Shown here: piece after piece, positions 19,171-28,419 of the stretch
Layout of the letters: the number at the start of each line of letters is the position of its first letter
Numbering within the stretch: the first letter of the stretch is position 1
NCBI GenBank assembly: GCA_021793645.1
Contig: JAJYSJ010000003.1
Span: 108,993 to 172,992, forward strand
Length of the DNA stretch: 64,000 bases
DNA from: Bacillota bacterium
Lineage (GTDB): Bacteria > Bacillota > Sulfobacillia > JAJZYS01 > JAJYTV01
Direction: 5' to 3'
Translations under genes and position numbers: made by a program
Notes under the pieces: generated by a model
Database searches by the model: none
Told to the model about the DNA's origin: nothing
Seen by the model: the letters and a program-made list of their open reading frames with translations, nothing else

Positions 19171-20766
19171 CTACGCTTCTTCCAGAAGTTGCGCCGCATG
19201 TTTCAACGCGAGCTCTCCGCTTTCGCCCGAGAGCATGCGCGCGATCTCGCGTACACGTTCCTCCCCCTGGAGTACGTACGCCCGCACGATCGTGCGGCCC
19301 CCCAGGACTTCCTTGCGCAAACCGATGTGACGATGAGCACGCGCCGCGACGACCGCCTGGTGGCTGACCGCGATCACCTGGCGATGCTCCGCCATCGAAC
19401 GTAGGTGCTCCGCAAGGCTGCGCGCAGCGCGGCCTCCGAGTCCCTGGTCGACTTCATCGCAAACCAGCGTTGCGCGTTCGTCGCGCGCGAGCACCGAACT
19501 AATCGCAAGCAGCACCCGGCTCGCCTCCCCACCGGACGCGATCTGCGCGAGCGGCCTGGTCGGCTCGCCGGGGTTCGGCGAAAAATCGAAGCGCACGGCG
19601 TCTTCTAGAAGTCCCTCTTGCACCGCGACGCGCAACGCGGCATCCTGCAAAGAAAGGCGTTCGAGTTCCGGCGCGACAGCCTGCTCCAGCGCCTTGGCGC
19701 CGTCCAGCCGCTGCGCATAGAGTGCGCGAACCAGGTCCGCAAGTTGCGCTTCGGCGTCCGTGATTTCCGCCCCGATCCGCGCGGCCTCTTCTTCCCACGA
19801 GGCGAGCCGTTCAAGCTCTGCGGCGGCCTCAGCGCGGAAGGCAAGGATCTCCGCCTCTGCGTCCCCATACTTGCGTTTCAGCGCCACGAGAAGCGCGCGC
19901 CGCTCTTCGGCGCGCCGTAGCGCGGATGGGTCAAACTCCAACGTGTCAGACAGTCCGGCAGCGGTAGACACGCTCTCGGCCAGCAGCGTCGCGCCTTCCT
20001 CCAAGACGGATACAAGGCGTGCGATCTCCTCATGCAGGCGGGCGAAGGGGCGCAGACGCGAGACCGCTTGCGCGAGCATCTCCTCCGCGCCCTGCGAGTC
20101 GTCGCCGCGCAAGAGGCTGTGCGCGTCGGAGAGCGCAGAAAGGATGTCCTCCTGCTTGCCGAGAAGGTCGATCTGCTGTTCGATCGAGTCGAACTCGCCG
20201 TCCTTCACCTGCGCCGCATCGATCTCCTCGACCTGATGGCGCAGCAGGTCGACCTGGCGTTCGCGCTGGCGAGGGTCGCCGCCAAGTTCTTCACGCTGCG
20301 TGCGGAGATCCACGATGTGCCGTGACAGTGCGCTTGCCTGCTCATAGACGGCCACCGCTCCGCAGAAGCGATCAAGCAGCTGGCGCTGGCGCTGCGGGCG
20401 CAGCAGCGTCGCCGCCTCTCCCTGTGCGAGCAGTTCGACAAGCCCGTCTCCGGTGGCGCGGACCTCCGCCAGCGAGGCGGCTCGCCCATCGATCCGCGAG
20501 AGGCTGCGGCCGCCTTCGGAAACCTCGCGTTCGAGCACCGTCTCGCCGCCGTCGGGCGGCCAGAACACGGCTACCACGCGAGCGCTTTCAGCTCCCTGGC
20601 GCACGATCTGGCGACTTGCCCGCGCGCCCAGCGCCAGATCGAGGCCATCCAGCAGGATCGACTTGCCAGCTCCGGTCTCGCCGGTGATTACGGTGAGACC
20701 TTCGGCGAACTCCAATTCGATCTCATCGACGATCGCGAGTTCGCGCAGCTGCAAAAGGCGCAGCAT
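19171..20766 (-). CDS. recN: DNA repair protein RecN
   Basis: LRELAIVDEIELEFAEGLTVITGETGAGKSILLDGL...LVCDEVDQGLGGRAARSLAEHL. Confidence 0.96.
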   Translation of the reverse strand: MLRLLQLRELAIVDEIELEFAEGLTVITGETGAGKSILLDGLDLALGARASRQIVRQGAESARVVAVFWPPDGGETVLEREVSEGGRSLSRIDGRAASLAEVRATGDGLVELLAQGEAATLLRPQRQRQLLDRFCGAVAVYEQASALSRHIVDLRTQREELGGDPRQRERQVDLLRHQVEEIDAAQVKDGEFDSIEQQIDLLGKQEDILSALSDAHSLLRGDDSQGAEEMLAQAVSRLRPFARLHEEIARLVSVLEEGATLLAESVSTAAGLSDTLEFDPSALRRAEERRALLVALKRKYGDAEAEILAFRAEAAAELERLASWEEEAARIGAEITDAEAQLADLVRALYAQRLDGAKALEQAVAPELERLSLQDAALRVAVQEGLLEDAVRFDFSPNPGEPTRPLAQIASGGEASRVLLAISSVLARDERATLVCDEVDQGLGGRAARSLAEHLRSMAEHRQVIAVSHQAVVAARAHRHIGLRKEVLGGRTIVRAYVLQGEERVREIARMLSGESGELALKHAAQLLEEA

Positions 20767-21260
20767 CAGAGTGTAAGACGGCGCAGGTGCTCTGTGACCG
20801 TGGCCGCCTCCTCTGTCGGGCGCACCACCAGGAACACCGTACGCTCTCCGGCCATCGTGCCGATCACGTTCGGCAGCCTCAACGAGTCGATCGCCTCGCA
20901 GACGGCCTCCGCTGTCGCGGGCAGCGTGTGCACCACGACCATGTTCTCGCTGTAGTCGACCGTCAACACGGAGTCGCGGCAGATGCGCATCAGCTTCTCG
21001 TCTGCAGTGGGCGGCCGCACGTCGCTGACGTAATGCTGGCGGCCATCGGAGCCCGTTCTCTTTAGAAGGCCTAATTCCTTGATGTCGCGGGAGACCGTCG
21101 CCTGGGTCACCGGCAGCCCGCCTTCGCGCAGCCGCTCAGCGAGTTCCTCCTGAGTCGCGATCAACTCGTCGCGAACCAGTTCGAGGATGCGGAGTTGCCT
21201 ACGCGCCTTCTCGCGGGACACCTGACGCTCGGTCGCCGTCCTATTCCCCGGCATGCGCAC
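20766..21260 (-). CDS. argR: Arginine repressor
   Basis: ELIATQEELAERLREGGLPVTQATVSRDIKELGLLK and C-terminal NVIGTMAGERTVFLVV. Confidence 0.93.
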   Translation of the reverse strand: MRMPGNRTATERQVSREKARRQLRILELVRDELIATQEELAERLREGGLPVTQATVSRDIKELGLLKRTGSDGRQHYVSDVRPPTADEKLMRICRDSVLTVDYSENMVVVHTLPATAEAVCEAIDSLRLPNVIGTMAGERTVFLVVRPTEEAATVTEHLRRLTL

Positions 21261-22116
21261 CTTCCTCTTCCTGCAATTTGCGCCTCAATACGTCGTAGAA
21301 ATTCCAGCCGGGTCGTCGCCAGAGCACCGTCTGCTCGGTCGCGAGCCGCGTGACCACGACATCGCCCGGCACGAGCTGCGCACCGTGCTGACCGTCGACA
21401 GTCACAAAGGCATCGGTTGGCGGCGTAACGATCCGCACGCGGACCTCCTCGGCCGGGTCGACCGCAACCGTCCGCGCGTAAAAGGAGTGGGGGCAGATCG
21501 GCGTGATCGAGAGTGCGCGCACGTCCGGGGACAGGACGGGGCCGCCGGCAGACAGCGCGTACGCCGTGGAGCCGGTGGGCGTCGACAGCACGATGCCGTC
21601 CGCGGGCCAGATGAAGGCCGGCCGACCGCGCAGCCCGACCTCCACTCGGATCAGACGGGAGAAGGGGCCCTTCGAGACAACGACGTCGTTCAGTGCGAGA
21701 AAGCGCTGGACCACCATACCGTCCCGCAGGATCTCGGCGCGCAGCATGTTGCGCTGGTCGAGAACTCGGGTCCCGGTCAGGAGGCCCGGAAGGTCCGCCT
21801 CCACCTCCTCCGGCTCAAGCTCCGTGAGGAACCCGAGATGACCGAGGTTGATGCCCACGATGGCAATTCCGAGCGGCGCGAGGCGCTTCGCGGCCTGCAG
21901 CAGGGTGCCGTCTCCGCCAAGCACGACCGAGACCTCCACACGCCCCGCCCAGCTCTCCAGAGGCTGCGGACGCACGTCCAGTCCGAGCAGCGCCGCTGCG
22001 TCCGGTTCGAACCAAGCCGTACGTCCGAGGCGCTGCAAGAGTCGCGCAACCTCTGCCGCGCGGCGCAACGCTTCAGGCTTTTCCAGATTGGGTAGTAGAC
22101 CGATCGGCGCCGCCAC
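21241..22116 (-). CDS. nadK: NAD kinase
   Basis: VVLGGDGTLLQAAKRLAPLGIAIVGINLGHLGFLTE; DGIVLSTPTGSTAYALSAGGP; start GTG 22116 preceded by AGGAGG. Confidence 0.95.
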   Translation of the reverse strand: MAAPIGLLPNLEKPEALRRAAEVARLLQRLGRTAWFEPDAAALLGLDVRPQPLESWAGRVEVSVVLGGDGTLLQAAKRLAPLGIAIVGINLGHLGFLTELEPEEVEADLPGLLTGTRVLDQRNMLRAEILRDGMVVQRFLALNDVVVSKGPFSRLIRVEVGLRGRPAFIWPADGIVLSTPTGSTAYALSAGGPVLSPDVRALSITPICPHSFYARTVAVDPAEEVRVRIVTPPTDAFVTVDGQHGAQLVPGDVVVTRLATEQTVLWRRPGWNFYDVLRRKLQEEEGAHAGE

Positions 22117-22228
22117 GTGCACCCTCCTAAACTTCCCGCCGCAGGTATGAATTTCGCCACCCCAACTCCCGCTCCTGCGGCCGAACGGCGCATCGCGTCG
22201 CCCCTTCGCCCAACCGAACGGCATGTGG

Positions 22229-23455
22229 CTATCGTTCGAAGTATTCCCTCGCTGCGTTGCCGGCGGCCTCTATGCCATCGTGTCGAACGAAGACGGAGAC
22301 CTGCCAAAGGTCTCGGTAGCGGTCCCACAGCAGCGTCGTCTCCGCATCGCCGCCAGGCGGGGCGTCGAGCGGAAAAATCCCTTCGGGCAGCCGCGTCGGC
22401 ACGCGCATCTCCCGGAACTCCGGTGCGGGCGGGCAGGAGATCACGACGTCCCGCGGCAGGAGTCCGGCGCTGCGGGCGATCTCGCCCTCTGCTTCGCGCC
22501 GCATGGCCGCCGGCGCGAGCTGTTTGTGAAGCGCCGAAAGGCGTTGCTCCCCAATCTCCCGTCGTCCCGCGACGAGTGCGCGCTTATAGAGGCGGCGGTG
22601 CGCAATTCGTTCGCCGAGCGCCGCGGCGTCAGGCCCCCAGCTGCCGTCTGCAAGGAGCGAGAGCAGCGCATCATCCGACAGTGCATAGATCGTCTGTGCC
22701 TCGAGGCCCGCCAGTGCCGCAAGCTCCACGGCCTTCGCAAGCATCGCCCCGGCCGCGATCTTGGCATGATGGAGGTAAACCCGCTCCGTGAGGATGTAGC
22801 GCATGCGAAACAACTGCAGTACTTCGCTGCGCGCATCGAGCCGAACCCGGCCGTGGCGCTCCAGCTGGACGCCCAAGCGGCCATCGAGCAGTGCGAGAGA
22901 CTGCAGGACCCGCTCGTCGTACGTCTGGCGCACTCCGGTAAAGTAGGCGTCCCTGCGCAGATAGTCGAGCAGGTCCGCATCGATCGATCCTGCGACGATG
23001 TCCCTCGCCCATGTCGGCGCCGCCAGGTCGCCGGTAAGCAGACTCCGCGCCTGCGCCCCGCACGCAAGCGCATCCAATTCTTCGCCGACTTGTCCACTCA
23101 ACGCCCGCAGCATGCGCTGGGGCGTGTCGTGGCGCGGCAGCAGCGGGCGCTCGTCTTCGAACGTATGGCCGAACGGCGCATGCGCGATGTCGTGCAGCAG
23201 CGCAGCCGCCACGACGCCATCCGCCCAATCGTCCTGCGAACGCCCGATGGCCGACAGCATCAGTCCCGCAGTATGGGCGGCGCCAAGCGAATGTTCGAAG
23301 CGGCTGTGCTGCGCACCGGGATACACAAGGTAGGCAAGGCCCAGCTGGCGTACCCTGCGCAGCCGTTGCATCTCCGGTGAGTCCAGGAGCGACGTCGCCC
23401 AATCGGGCATCGCAATGTCGCCCCAGACTGGATCGCGAACCAGCATCAGCGCCAC
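22229..23455 (-). CDS. HD-domain phosphohydrolase (dNTPase-like)
   Basis: RFEHSLGAAHTAGLM...AALLHDIAHAPFGHTFE and D..DYLRRDAYFTGV motif. Confidence 0.85.
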   Translation of the reverse strand: MALMLVRDPVWGDIAMPDWATSLLDSPEMQRLRRVRQLGLAYLVYPGAQHSRFEHSLGAAHTAGLMLSAIGRSQDDWADGVVAAALLHDIAHAPFGHTFEDERPLLPRHDTPQRMLRALSGQVGEELDALACGAQARSLLTGDLAAPTWARDIVAGSIDADLLDYLRRDAYFTGVRQTYDERVLQSLALLDGRLGVQLERHGRVRLDARSEVLQLFRMRYILTERVYLHHAKIAAGAMLAKAVELAALAGLEAQTIYALSDDALLSLLADGSWGPDAAALGERIAHRRLYKRALVAGRREIGEQRLSALHKQLAPAAMRREAEGEIARSAGLLPRDVVISCPPAPEFREMRVPTRLPEGIFPLDAPPGGDAETTLLWDRYRDLWQVSVFVRHDGIEAAGNAAREYFER

Positions 23456-24228
23456 GCCTCCTCGACCGCCGCATCGAGATCAAGTGCACCGGCCGGCCCG
23501 ACCCCGAAGTGCATCAGGAACTCCCGGTTGCCCGACGGGCCAAGAATCGGAGAGGGGCAGACGCCGCAGGCCGCAAGGCCCAGATCCTGCGCCAGGGAGG
23601 CGACGTCCTCGAGTACGCGCCGGTGCACCGCCCGGTCGCGCACGACGCCGCCCTTGGCAACGAACGCACGCCCGGCCTCGAATTGCGGTTTGACGAGCGC
23701 GATCACGTCGGCCTGCTGTGCACGCAGCGCGCGCACAGCGGGCATGACGAGCCGCAAGGAGATGAAGGAGAGGTCCAGCGTGAACAGGGAGATCTGTTCG
23801 GGAAGGTCCCCTCCGCGCAGGTAGCGCAGGTTCGTGCGCTCGATGACGACGACTCGCCCATCCTCGCGCAGCGGCAGCGCGATTTGTCCGTAGCCGACGT
23901 CGACCGCATAGACGCGCAGCGCTCCCTCGCGCAACAAGACATCCGTAAATCCACCCGTCGAGGCTCCGGCGTCCAGGGCGACACGCCCAGCGGCGGACAC
24001 GGAGAACCGGCGAAGCGCTTCGATGAGTTTCAGTGCACCGCGCGAAGCGTACGGAAAGGGCGTTTTGATCTCTAATGCTGCGTCCTCGGAAACGGCCATG
24101 CCCGCCTTCCGCGCTGGTTGGCCGTTCACGAGTACCTGCCCCGCAATGATCAGCGCCTGCGCTCGGCTGCGCGTCTCACATAGGCCGCGCGCTACGAGCG
24201 CCTCGTCAAGACGCGTCTTGGTTGACAT
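23446..24228 (-). CDS. tlyA: TlyA-family rRNA methyltransferase / hemolysin-like
   Basis: S4-like N-terminus (RLDEALVARGLCETRSRAQALIIAGQVLVNGQ) and methyltransferase (VALDAGASTGGFTDVLLREGA). Confidence 0.92.
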   Translation of the reverse strand: MSTKTRLDEALVARGLCETRSRAQALIIAGQVLVNGQPARKAGMAVSEDAALEIKTPFPYASRGALKLIEALRRFSVSAAGRVALDAGASTGGFTDVLLREGALRVYAVDVGYGQIALPLREDGRVVVIERTNLRYLRGGDLPEQISLFTLDLSFISLRLVMPAVRALRAQQADVIALVKPQFEAGRAFVAKGGVVRDRAVHRRVLEDVASLAQDLGLAACGVCPSPILGPSGNREFLMHFGVGPAGALDLDAAVEEAWR

Positions 24229-26086
24229 TGAGGGTTTGCTGCAGGCGCTTCGCGATCTGAGGGGCCGTGAGGCCGCACTCTTCGAGCTGCTCCTGGCGCG
24301 AGGCATGCTCGATGTAGCGATCCGGCACCGCAAAGCGTTCGAACCGTCCCTGGTAGCCTCGAGCGGCCAATTCCCCGAGCACGGCGTCACCGAAGCCGCC
24401 CTGGTCCGTCCCTTCCTCCAGGGTGGCAATGAGCCTGTAGTCCGCTGCACGCTGCACCATCTCTGCGTCAACCGGTTTGACGAATCGGGCGTCGGCGACC
24501 GCCAGCGAGATGCCCTGTGCGTTCAGCAGCTGCGCGGCGTCAAGGGCAACCTGTACCATCGTGCCGACCGCGAGGAGCGCTCCATGCGTTCCGGTACGCA
24601 GCCACTCTCCCTGCCCGATGCCGAAGGGGACCGCCTCCCGCTGCACTCCGGGGCAGTTGCCACGGGGATAGCGCACGGCGAATGGCCCATCATGCTGCAG
24701 AGCTAGGCGCAGCAGCGCCTCGAGGTCCACTTCGTCGCGCGGCGCAGCCACGACGTAGCCGGGGATCGCGCGCAGATAGGCGAAGTCGTACAGCCCTTGG
24801 TGGGTCGCACCATCCTCGCCGACCAGTCCGGCGCGATCCATGCAGAACACGACCGGCAGCCGCTGGATGCCGATGTCGTGGATCAGTTGGTCGTAGGCGC
24901 GCTGCAGGAAGGTCGAGTAGATGGCGCAGAGCGGCCGCAGCCCCTGCGTGGCCATCCCGGCTGAGAACGCGACGGCGTGCGCCTCGGCGATCCCAACATC
25001 GAAGAAGCGGTCCGGATGCACTTCCCGGAACCGGACAAGCCCCGTCCCGTCGGCCATCGCCGCTGTGACCGCGACGATGCGCGGGTCCTCCTTGGCGAGG
25101 TCGACGGCGATCGAGCCGAACGTCTCGCTCCAGCTCGTGCCCGACTTGCGGGCCGCCTTACCCTGTCCCGTCTCGACCTCGAACGGCGCCGTGGAGTGCC
25201 ACTTGTTCGCGTCTGCAGCCGCCGGCTCGTAGCCGTGTCCCTTCTCCGTGACAGCATGCACCAGCACCGGCCCGCCGATTTCCCGAGCACGCCGCAGCAC
25301 CGTGCGCAGCATGCCCACATCATGCCCGTCAATCGGTCCGAGATAGCGCACGCCGAGCTCCTCAAAGAGCTGTCCCGGCACCAGCAGATGCTTCACCGAA
25401 TCCTTCATACGTTCAGCAGCCTCGGCCGCCCCGCGACCGACGAGGGGAATGGCGCGCAGAGCCGACTCGACGTCGTGCTTCAGTCTAGCGAATGCGGGAG
25501 CCGAGCGAAGCCGCGTCAGGTAGGTGGAAACCGCACCGACGTTCGGCGAGATCGACATCGAATTGTCGTTCAGCACGATGATCAGATCTGTCCCGAGTTG
25601 ACCGGCGTTGTTCAGTCCCTCATAGGCGAGGCCGCCCGTGAGCGCACCATCCCCGACGATCGCCGCGACGGCGAAGTCCTCCTTGCGCACGTCGCGCGCC
25701 GTTGCGACGCCCAGCGCCGCCGAGATCGCCGTGGACGCATGTCCGGCGCCGAATGTGTCGTGCTCGCTCTCGTCGCGGCGCAGGTAACCGCTTGCGCCGC
25801 CCTTCTGGCGCAGATGCTGGAAGATCGCGCGCCGCCCGGTAAGCAGCTTGTGCGCATAGGCTTGGTGGCCTACATCGAACAGCAGTTTGTCCTTCGGTGA
25901 GTGGAGGACGGCGTGCAACGCCACGACGATCTCGACAGCCCCTAGGCTTGGGGCGAGGTGACCGCCGACGCGAGACACGACATCGATGATCTCGTGGCGG
26001 ATATCGGCACAAACCTGCCGCAGTTCGGCATCGCTGCATTGCCCGAGGTCCTTACCGTCGAGCTGATCTCCCGGTGCCAAATTCAA
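24206..26086 (-). CDS. dxs: 1-deoxy-D-xylulose-5-phosphate synthase
   Basis: GHQAYAHKLLTGR, VAAIVGDGALTGGLAYEGLNNAG, DRAGLVGEDGATHQGLYDFAYLR. Confidence 0.97.
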   Translation of the reverse strand: MNLAPGDQLDGKDLGQCSDAELRQVCADIRHEIIDVVSRVGGHLAPSLGAVEIVVALHAVLHSPKDKLLFDVGHQAYAHKLLTGRRAIFQHLRQKGGASGYLRRDESEHDTFGAGHASTAISAALGVATARDVRKEDFAVAAIVGDGALTGGLAYEGLNNAGQLGTDLIIVLNDNSMSISPNVGAVSTYLTRLRSAPAFARLKHDVESALRAIPLVGRGAAEAAERMKDSVKHLLVPGQLFEELGVRYLGPIDGHDVGMLRTVLRRAREIGGPVLVHAVTEKGHGYEPAAADANKWHSTAPFEVETGQGKAARKSGTSWSETFGSIAVDLAKEDPRIVAVTAAMADGTGLVRFREVHPDRFFDVGIAEAHAVAFSAGMATQGLRPLCAIYSTFLQRAYDQLIHDIGIQRLPVVFCMDRAGLVGEDGATHQGLYDFAYLRAIPGYVVAAPRDEVDLEALLRLALQHDGPFAVRYPRGNCPGVQREAVPFGIGQGEWLRTGTHGALLAVGTMVQVALDAAQLLNAQGISLAVADARFVKPVDAEMVQRAADYRLIATLEEGTDQGGFGDAVLGELAARGYQGRFERFAVPDRYIEHASRQEQLEECGLTAPQIAKRLQQTLNVNQDAS

Positions 26087-26661
26087 AGCCCTCCCCGGCG
26101 CCGCTTCCGCGGCGCTTCCAGGATGTGCAGCGGCAAGACCCGCTCAACCGCTTCGAGCAGCCGTCCCACCAGCCAGACGACGGTGTCCGCTTGCCGAATG
26201 GCAAGCCCCTTTGCTGCTGATTTTAGCCCAATCGTCAATGCCGAGACGAGTGCAATCGATACGATCGCTGCGGCGGCCCGCAAATTCACGGGTGCGATCC
26301 GCACTGCAAGGCTGGCAGTGAGTGCCCCCGACAGAGTCCCAGCGATGTCACCGACCATGTCGCTGCAGACTGTGGCAACGCGGTCCGCCTCGCGCACGAG
26401 GCGCAAAGCCTTGCGTGCGCCAGGTCTTCTTGTCGCAGACCTCGCATGGAACGGCGTCTCGTGGGCGCGTGTCGCGGCCACACCGACGATATCGAAGGCG
26501 ACGCCGAGGAGAATAATCAGCAGCAGAATTGGAAACGCTGAGAGAACTGGCCAGCCGATCGTCGCCGTCTGGGTCGGCCAGGTGACGAGGAGAGCAACGA
26601 CGAACGCCACGGCTGCATAGCGCAGAGCGCGCAGACCGAGGCGTTGCTTGTTCCTTTTCAC
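26083..26661 (-). CDS. oapA: OapA-like (OLE-associated) membrane protein, DUF21/CNNM-like
   Basis: 192-aa basic multi-TM protein (start VKRNKQRLGLRALRYAAV, GTG after GGAGG) directly between dxs and the non-coding interval; position matches OapA. Family call rests mainly on synteny and topology. Confidence 0.7.
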   Translation of the reverse strand: MKRNKQRLGLRALRYAAVAFVVALLVTWPTQTATIGWPVLSAFPILLLIILLGVAFDIVGVAATRAHETPFHARSATRRPGARKALRLVREADRVATVCSDMVGDIAGTLSGALTASLAVRIAPVNLRAAAAIVSIALVSALTIGLKSAAKGLAIRQADTVVWLVGRLLEAVERVLPLHILEAPRKRRRGGL

Positions 26662-26684
26662 GAATGCCTCCAAAGAGAAGGGTC

Positions 26685-27293
26685 GGGTGGAAACGCACTG
26701 GGTAAACGCTGCGTCATAGGTCCAGCTGGCTTTCCCATCCGAGGTACCGGCCGTTGCCGGCCGGCGGTTCCCCTTTCACCCCGATGCGCCCTGTCGCCAA
26801 AGGCGCTGCTAGATTGCCACTCAGGACGCACTGTAATCCCCCGCACGCCTCGCCAAAGGCGAACAGCCTAGGAGCTTTCCTCGCGGCGCGTGTGTTCCCT
26901 TAGCCTCTTTTGCCAAGCGGGTTTCGACCGGCAGCGGCAGCGCTTCGGGGCCCCGAATGCGCACGCCGGAACCCGGCATCCCTCCGCCCAGCTCAAGGCA
27001 GGCTACGCTGTACCAAGCGCCTGGCCATGCCCAGCACCTGGCTACAGGTACAACTCCAGGCCGGAGCTTCATCCGCAGGCGGAGAAACCGCGAACCTGGG
27101 CCTCCGCGGGGGTTGGGTGCGTAACCACATGCCGTTATGGGCGCCCCAACCTCCCTAACTCCCAGCACGAACCCGGACTTGGCGTTCCATGCCCGCACCA
27201 GGAGCTTCATCGATGTGCCCTTCGACGGATTTTTAGGCCCGCCCTAGGGGAGACACGTCCGGCTAGGATACTGCTCCACCCGAAAAGTTCCCG
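26685..27293 (-). ncRNA. ole: Candidate OLE (Ornate Large Extremophilic) RNA
   Basis: ~600-nt interval without a convincing ORF between ispA and the oapA-like gene/dxs, with an extended -10 at its 5' end, several internal inverted repeats (e.g. 27111-27151, 26942-26957, 26747-26764) and a repeated GATGAAGCTCC element. Identity inferred from synteny and length; ends approximate. Confidence 0.75.
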
Positions 27294-27299
27294 TGGACG

Positions 27300-27308
27300 A
27301 TTATAACA
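27300..27308 (-). promoter_or_regulatory. Extended -10 promoter of the candidate OLE RNA
   Basis: Minus strand TGTTATAAT (TGnTATAAT) with predicted TSS near 27293; weak -35. Confidence 0.65.
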
Positions 27309-27334
27309 CCCTGTCGACTTCGCCACGATGGCGG

Positions 27335-28198
27335 TTAGTGCGTACGCTCGGCAAGTTCTTCCAACAGCGTTATTAGACGCTGCGTGTCGACGCCAGCCGA
27401 CGCGGCGCGTGAGAGCGCCGCCCGCGCGATTTGCGCATGTCCCTCGTAAACTGAGCGTGCGCCCTCGACTCCCAAAAAGCGGACGATGTTCGGCCGTTCC
27501 TTGTCCGCGTCCTTATGCAGTCGCTTGCCCAGCTCCGCTTCAGAGCCGACGACATCCAACAGATCGTCCCGAATCTGAAACGCGACCCCGAGGGAACGCC
27601 CGTACGTGCGCAGCGCCTCCACCGCAGGCGCCTTCGCACCGGCCAATTCCGCGCCGGCGGCTGCGGCAGCGCCCAGAAGAGCGCCCGTCTTTGCCCGCGC
27701 GACGCGCACAGAACCCTCCGCATCCTTCGCACCGTCAAGATCCAGGGCCTGACCGCCGACCATCCCGGGGCCGACGCCGGCGCCTGCGGCGATCTCGGCG
27801 ATGGCGCGCAGTGCGCGCTCCGCTGCGACCTCCGGCATCGACCGGGCCAACAGAGTGAATGCCAGGGTCAGAAGACCATCGCCAACCAGGATTGCAGTCG
27901 CCTCGCCGAACGCCTTGTGCACTGTGGGGCGTCCGCGCCGCAGGTCATCGTCGTCCATCGCTGGCAAGTCATCGTGCACCAGGGAGTAGGCATGGATGCA
28001 TTCGACAGCCGCCGCCGCAGGCAGGAACTGCTCCCAACGACCGCCGCAGGCCTCCGCGGAGAGCAGCAGAAGTCCTGGGCGCAAGCGCTTGCCGCCCTCG
28101 AGGGCATACGCCATCGGCGCTGCAAGCGGATGGTCCGCGCCGGGCGCTTTCAGGATCGCTGCCTCGATCCCGGGAAGATACTCGGCGAACGCCTTCAC
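27335..28198 (-). CDS. ispA: Polyprenyl (farnesyl/geranylgeranyl) diphosphate synthase
   Basis: GGKRLRPGLLLLSAEA, HAYSLVHDDLPAMDDDDLRRGRPTVHKAFGEA, FQIRDDLLDVVGSE. Confidence 0.96.
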   Translation of the reverse strand: MKAFAEYLPGIEAAILKAPGADHPLAAPMAYALEGGKRLRPGLLLLSAEACGGRWEQFLPAAAAVECIHAYSLVHDDLPAMDDDDLRRGRPTVHKAFGEATAILVGDGLLTLAFTLLARSMPEVAAERALRAIAEIAAGAGVGPGMVGGQALDLDGAKDAEGSVRVARAKTGALLGAAAAAGAELAGAKAPAVEALRTYGRSLGVAFQIRDDLLDVVGSEAELGKRLHKDADKERPNIVRFLGVEGARSVYEGHAQIARAALSRAASAGVDTQRLITLLEELAERTH

Positions 28199-28419
28199 GA
28201 CCTGCCTTCCTCCACGCGCAAGTCATCTGGAGGCGCGTCCTGCGCGTCGCCGAGCAGTTCCTCGATGCGGCCCTCCGCCTTCCCGAGGATCTCCTCGCAC
28301 GCCTTGGCGAGCTGCATTCCCTCCTCGAACAGACGAAGCGAGACATCGAGCTCTCCACTGCCTGCCTCAAGCTGCTGCACAATAGCCTCCAGCCGCGCGA
28401 TCGCCTCTTCAAACGACAT
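28195..28419 (-). CDS. xseB: Exodeoxyribonuclease VII small subunit
   Basis: [45 protein letters not shown]. Confidence 0.93.
   Translation of the reverse strand: MSFEEAIARLEAIVQQLEAGSGELDVSLRLFEEGMQLAKACEEILGKAEGRIEELLGDAQDAPPDDLRVEEGRS

Noticed and set aside
26821-27210. 129-aa minus-strand ORF and overlapping plus-strand ORFs in the ispA-oapA gap
   Set aside because: Low-complexity G/A/R/P-rich translations without domain character; explained by GC-rich non-coding RNA sequence.
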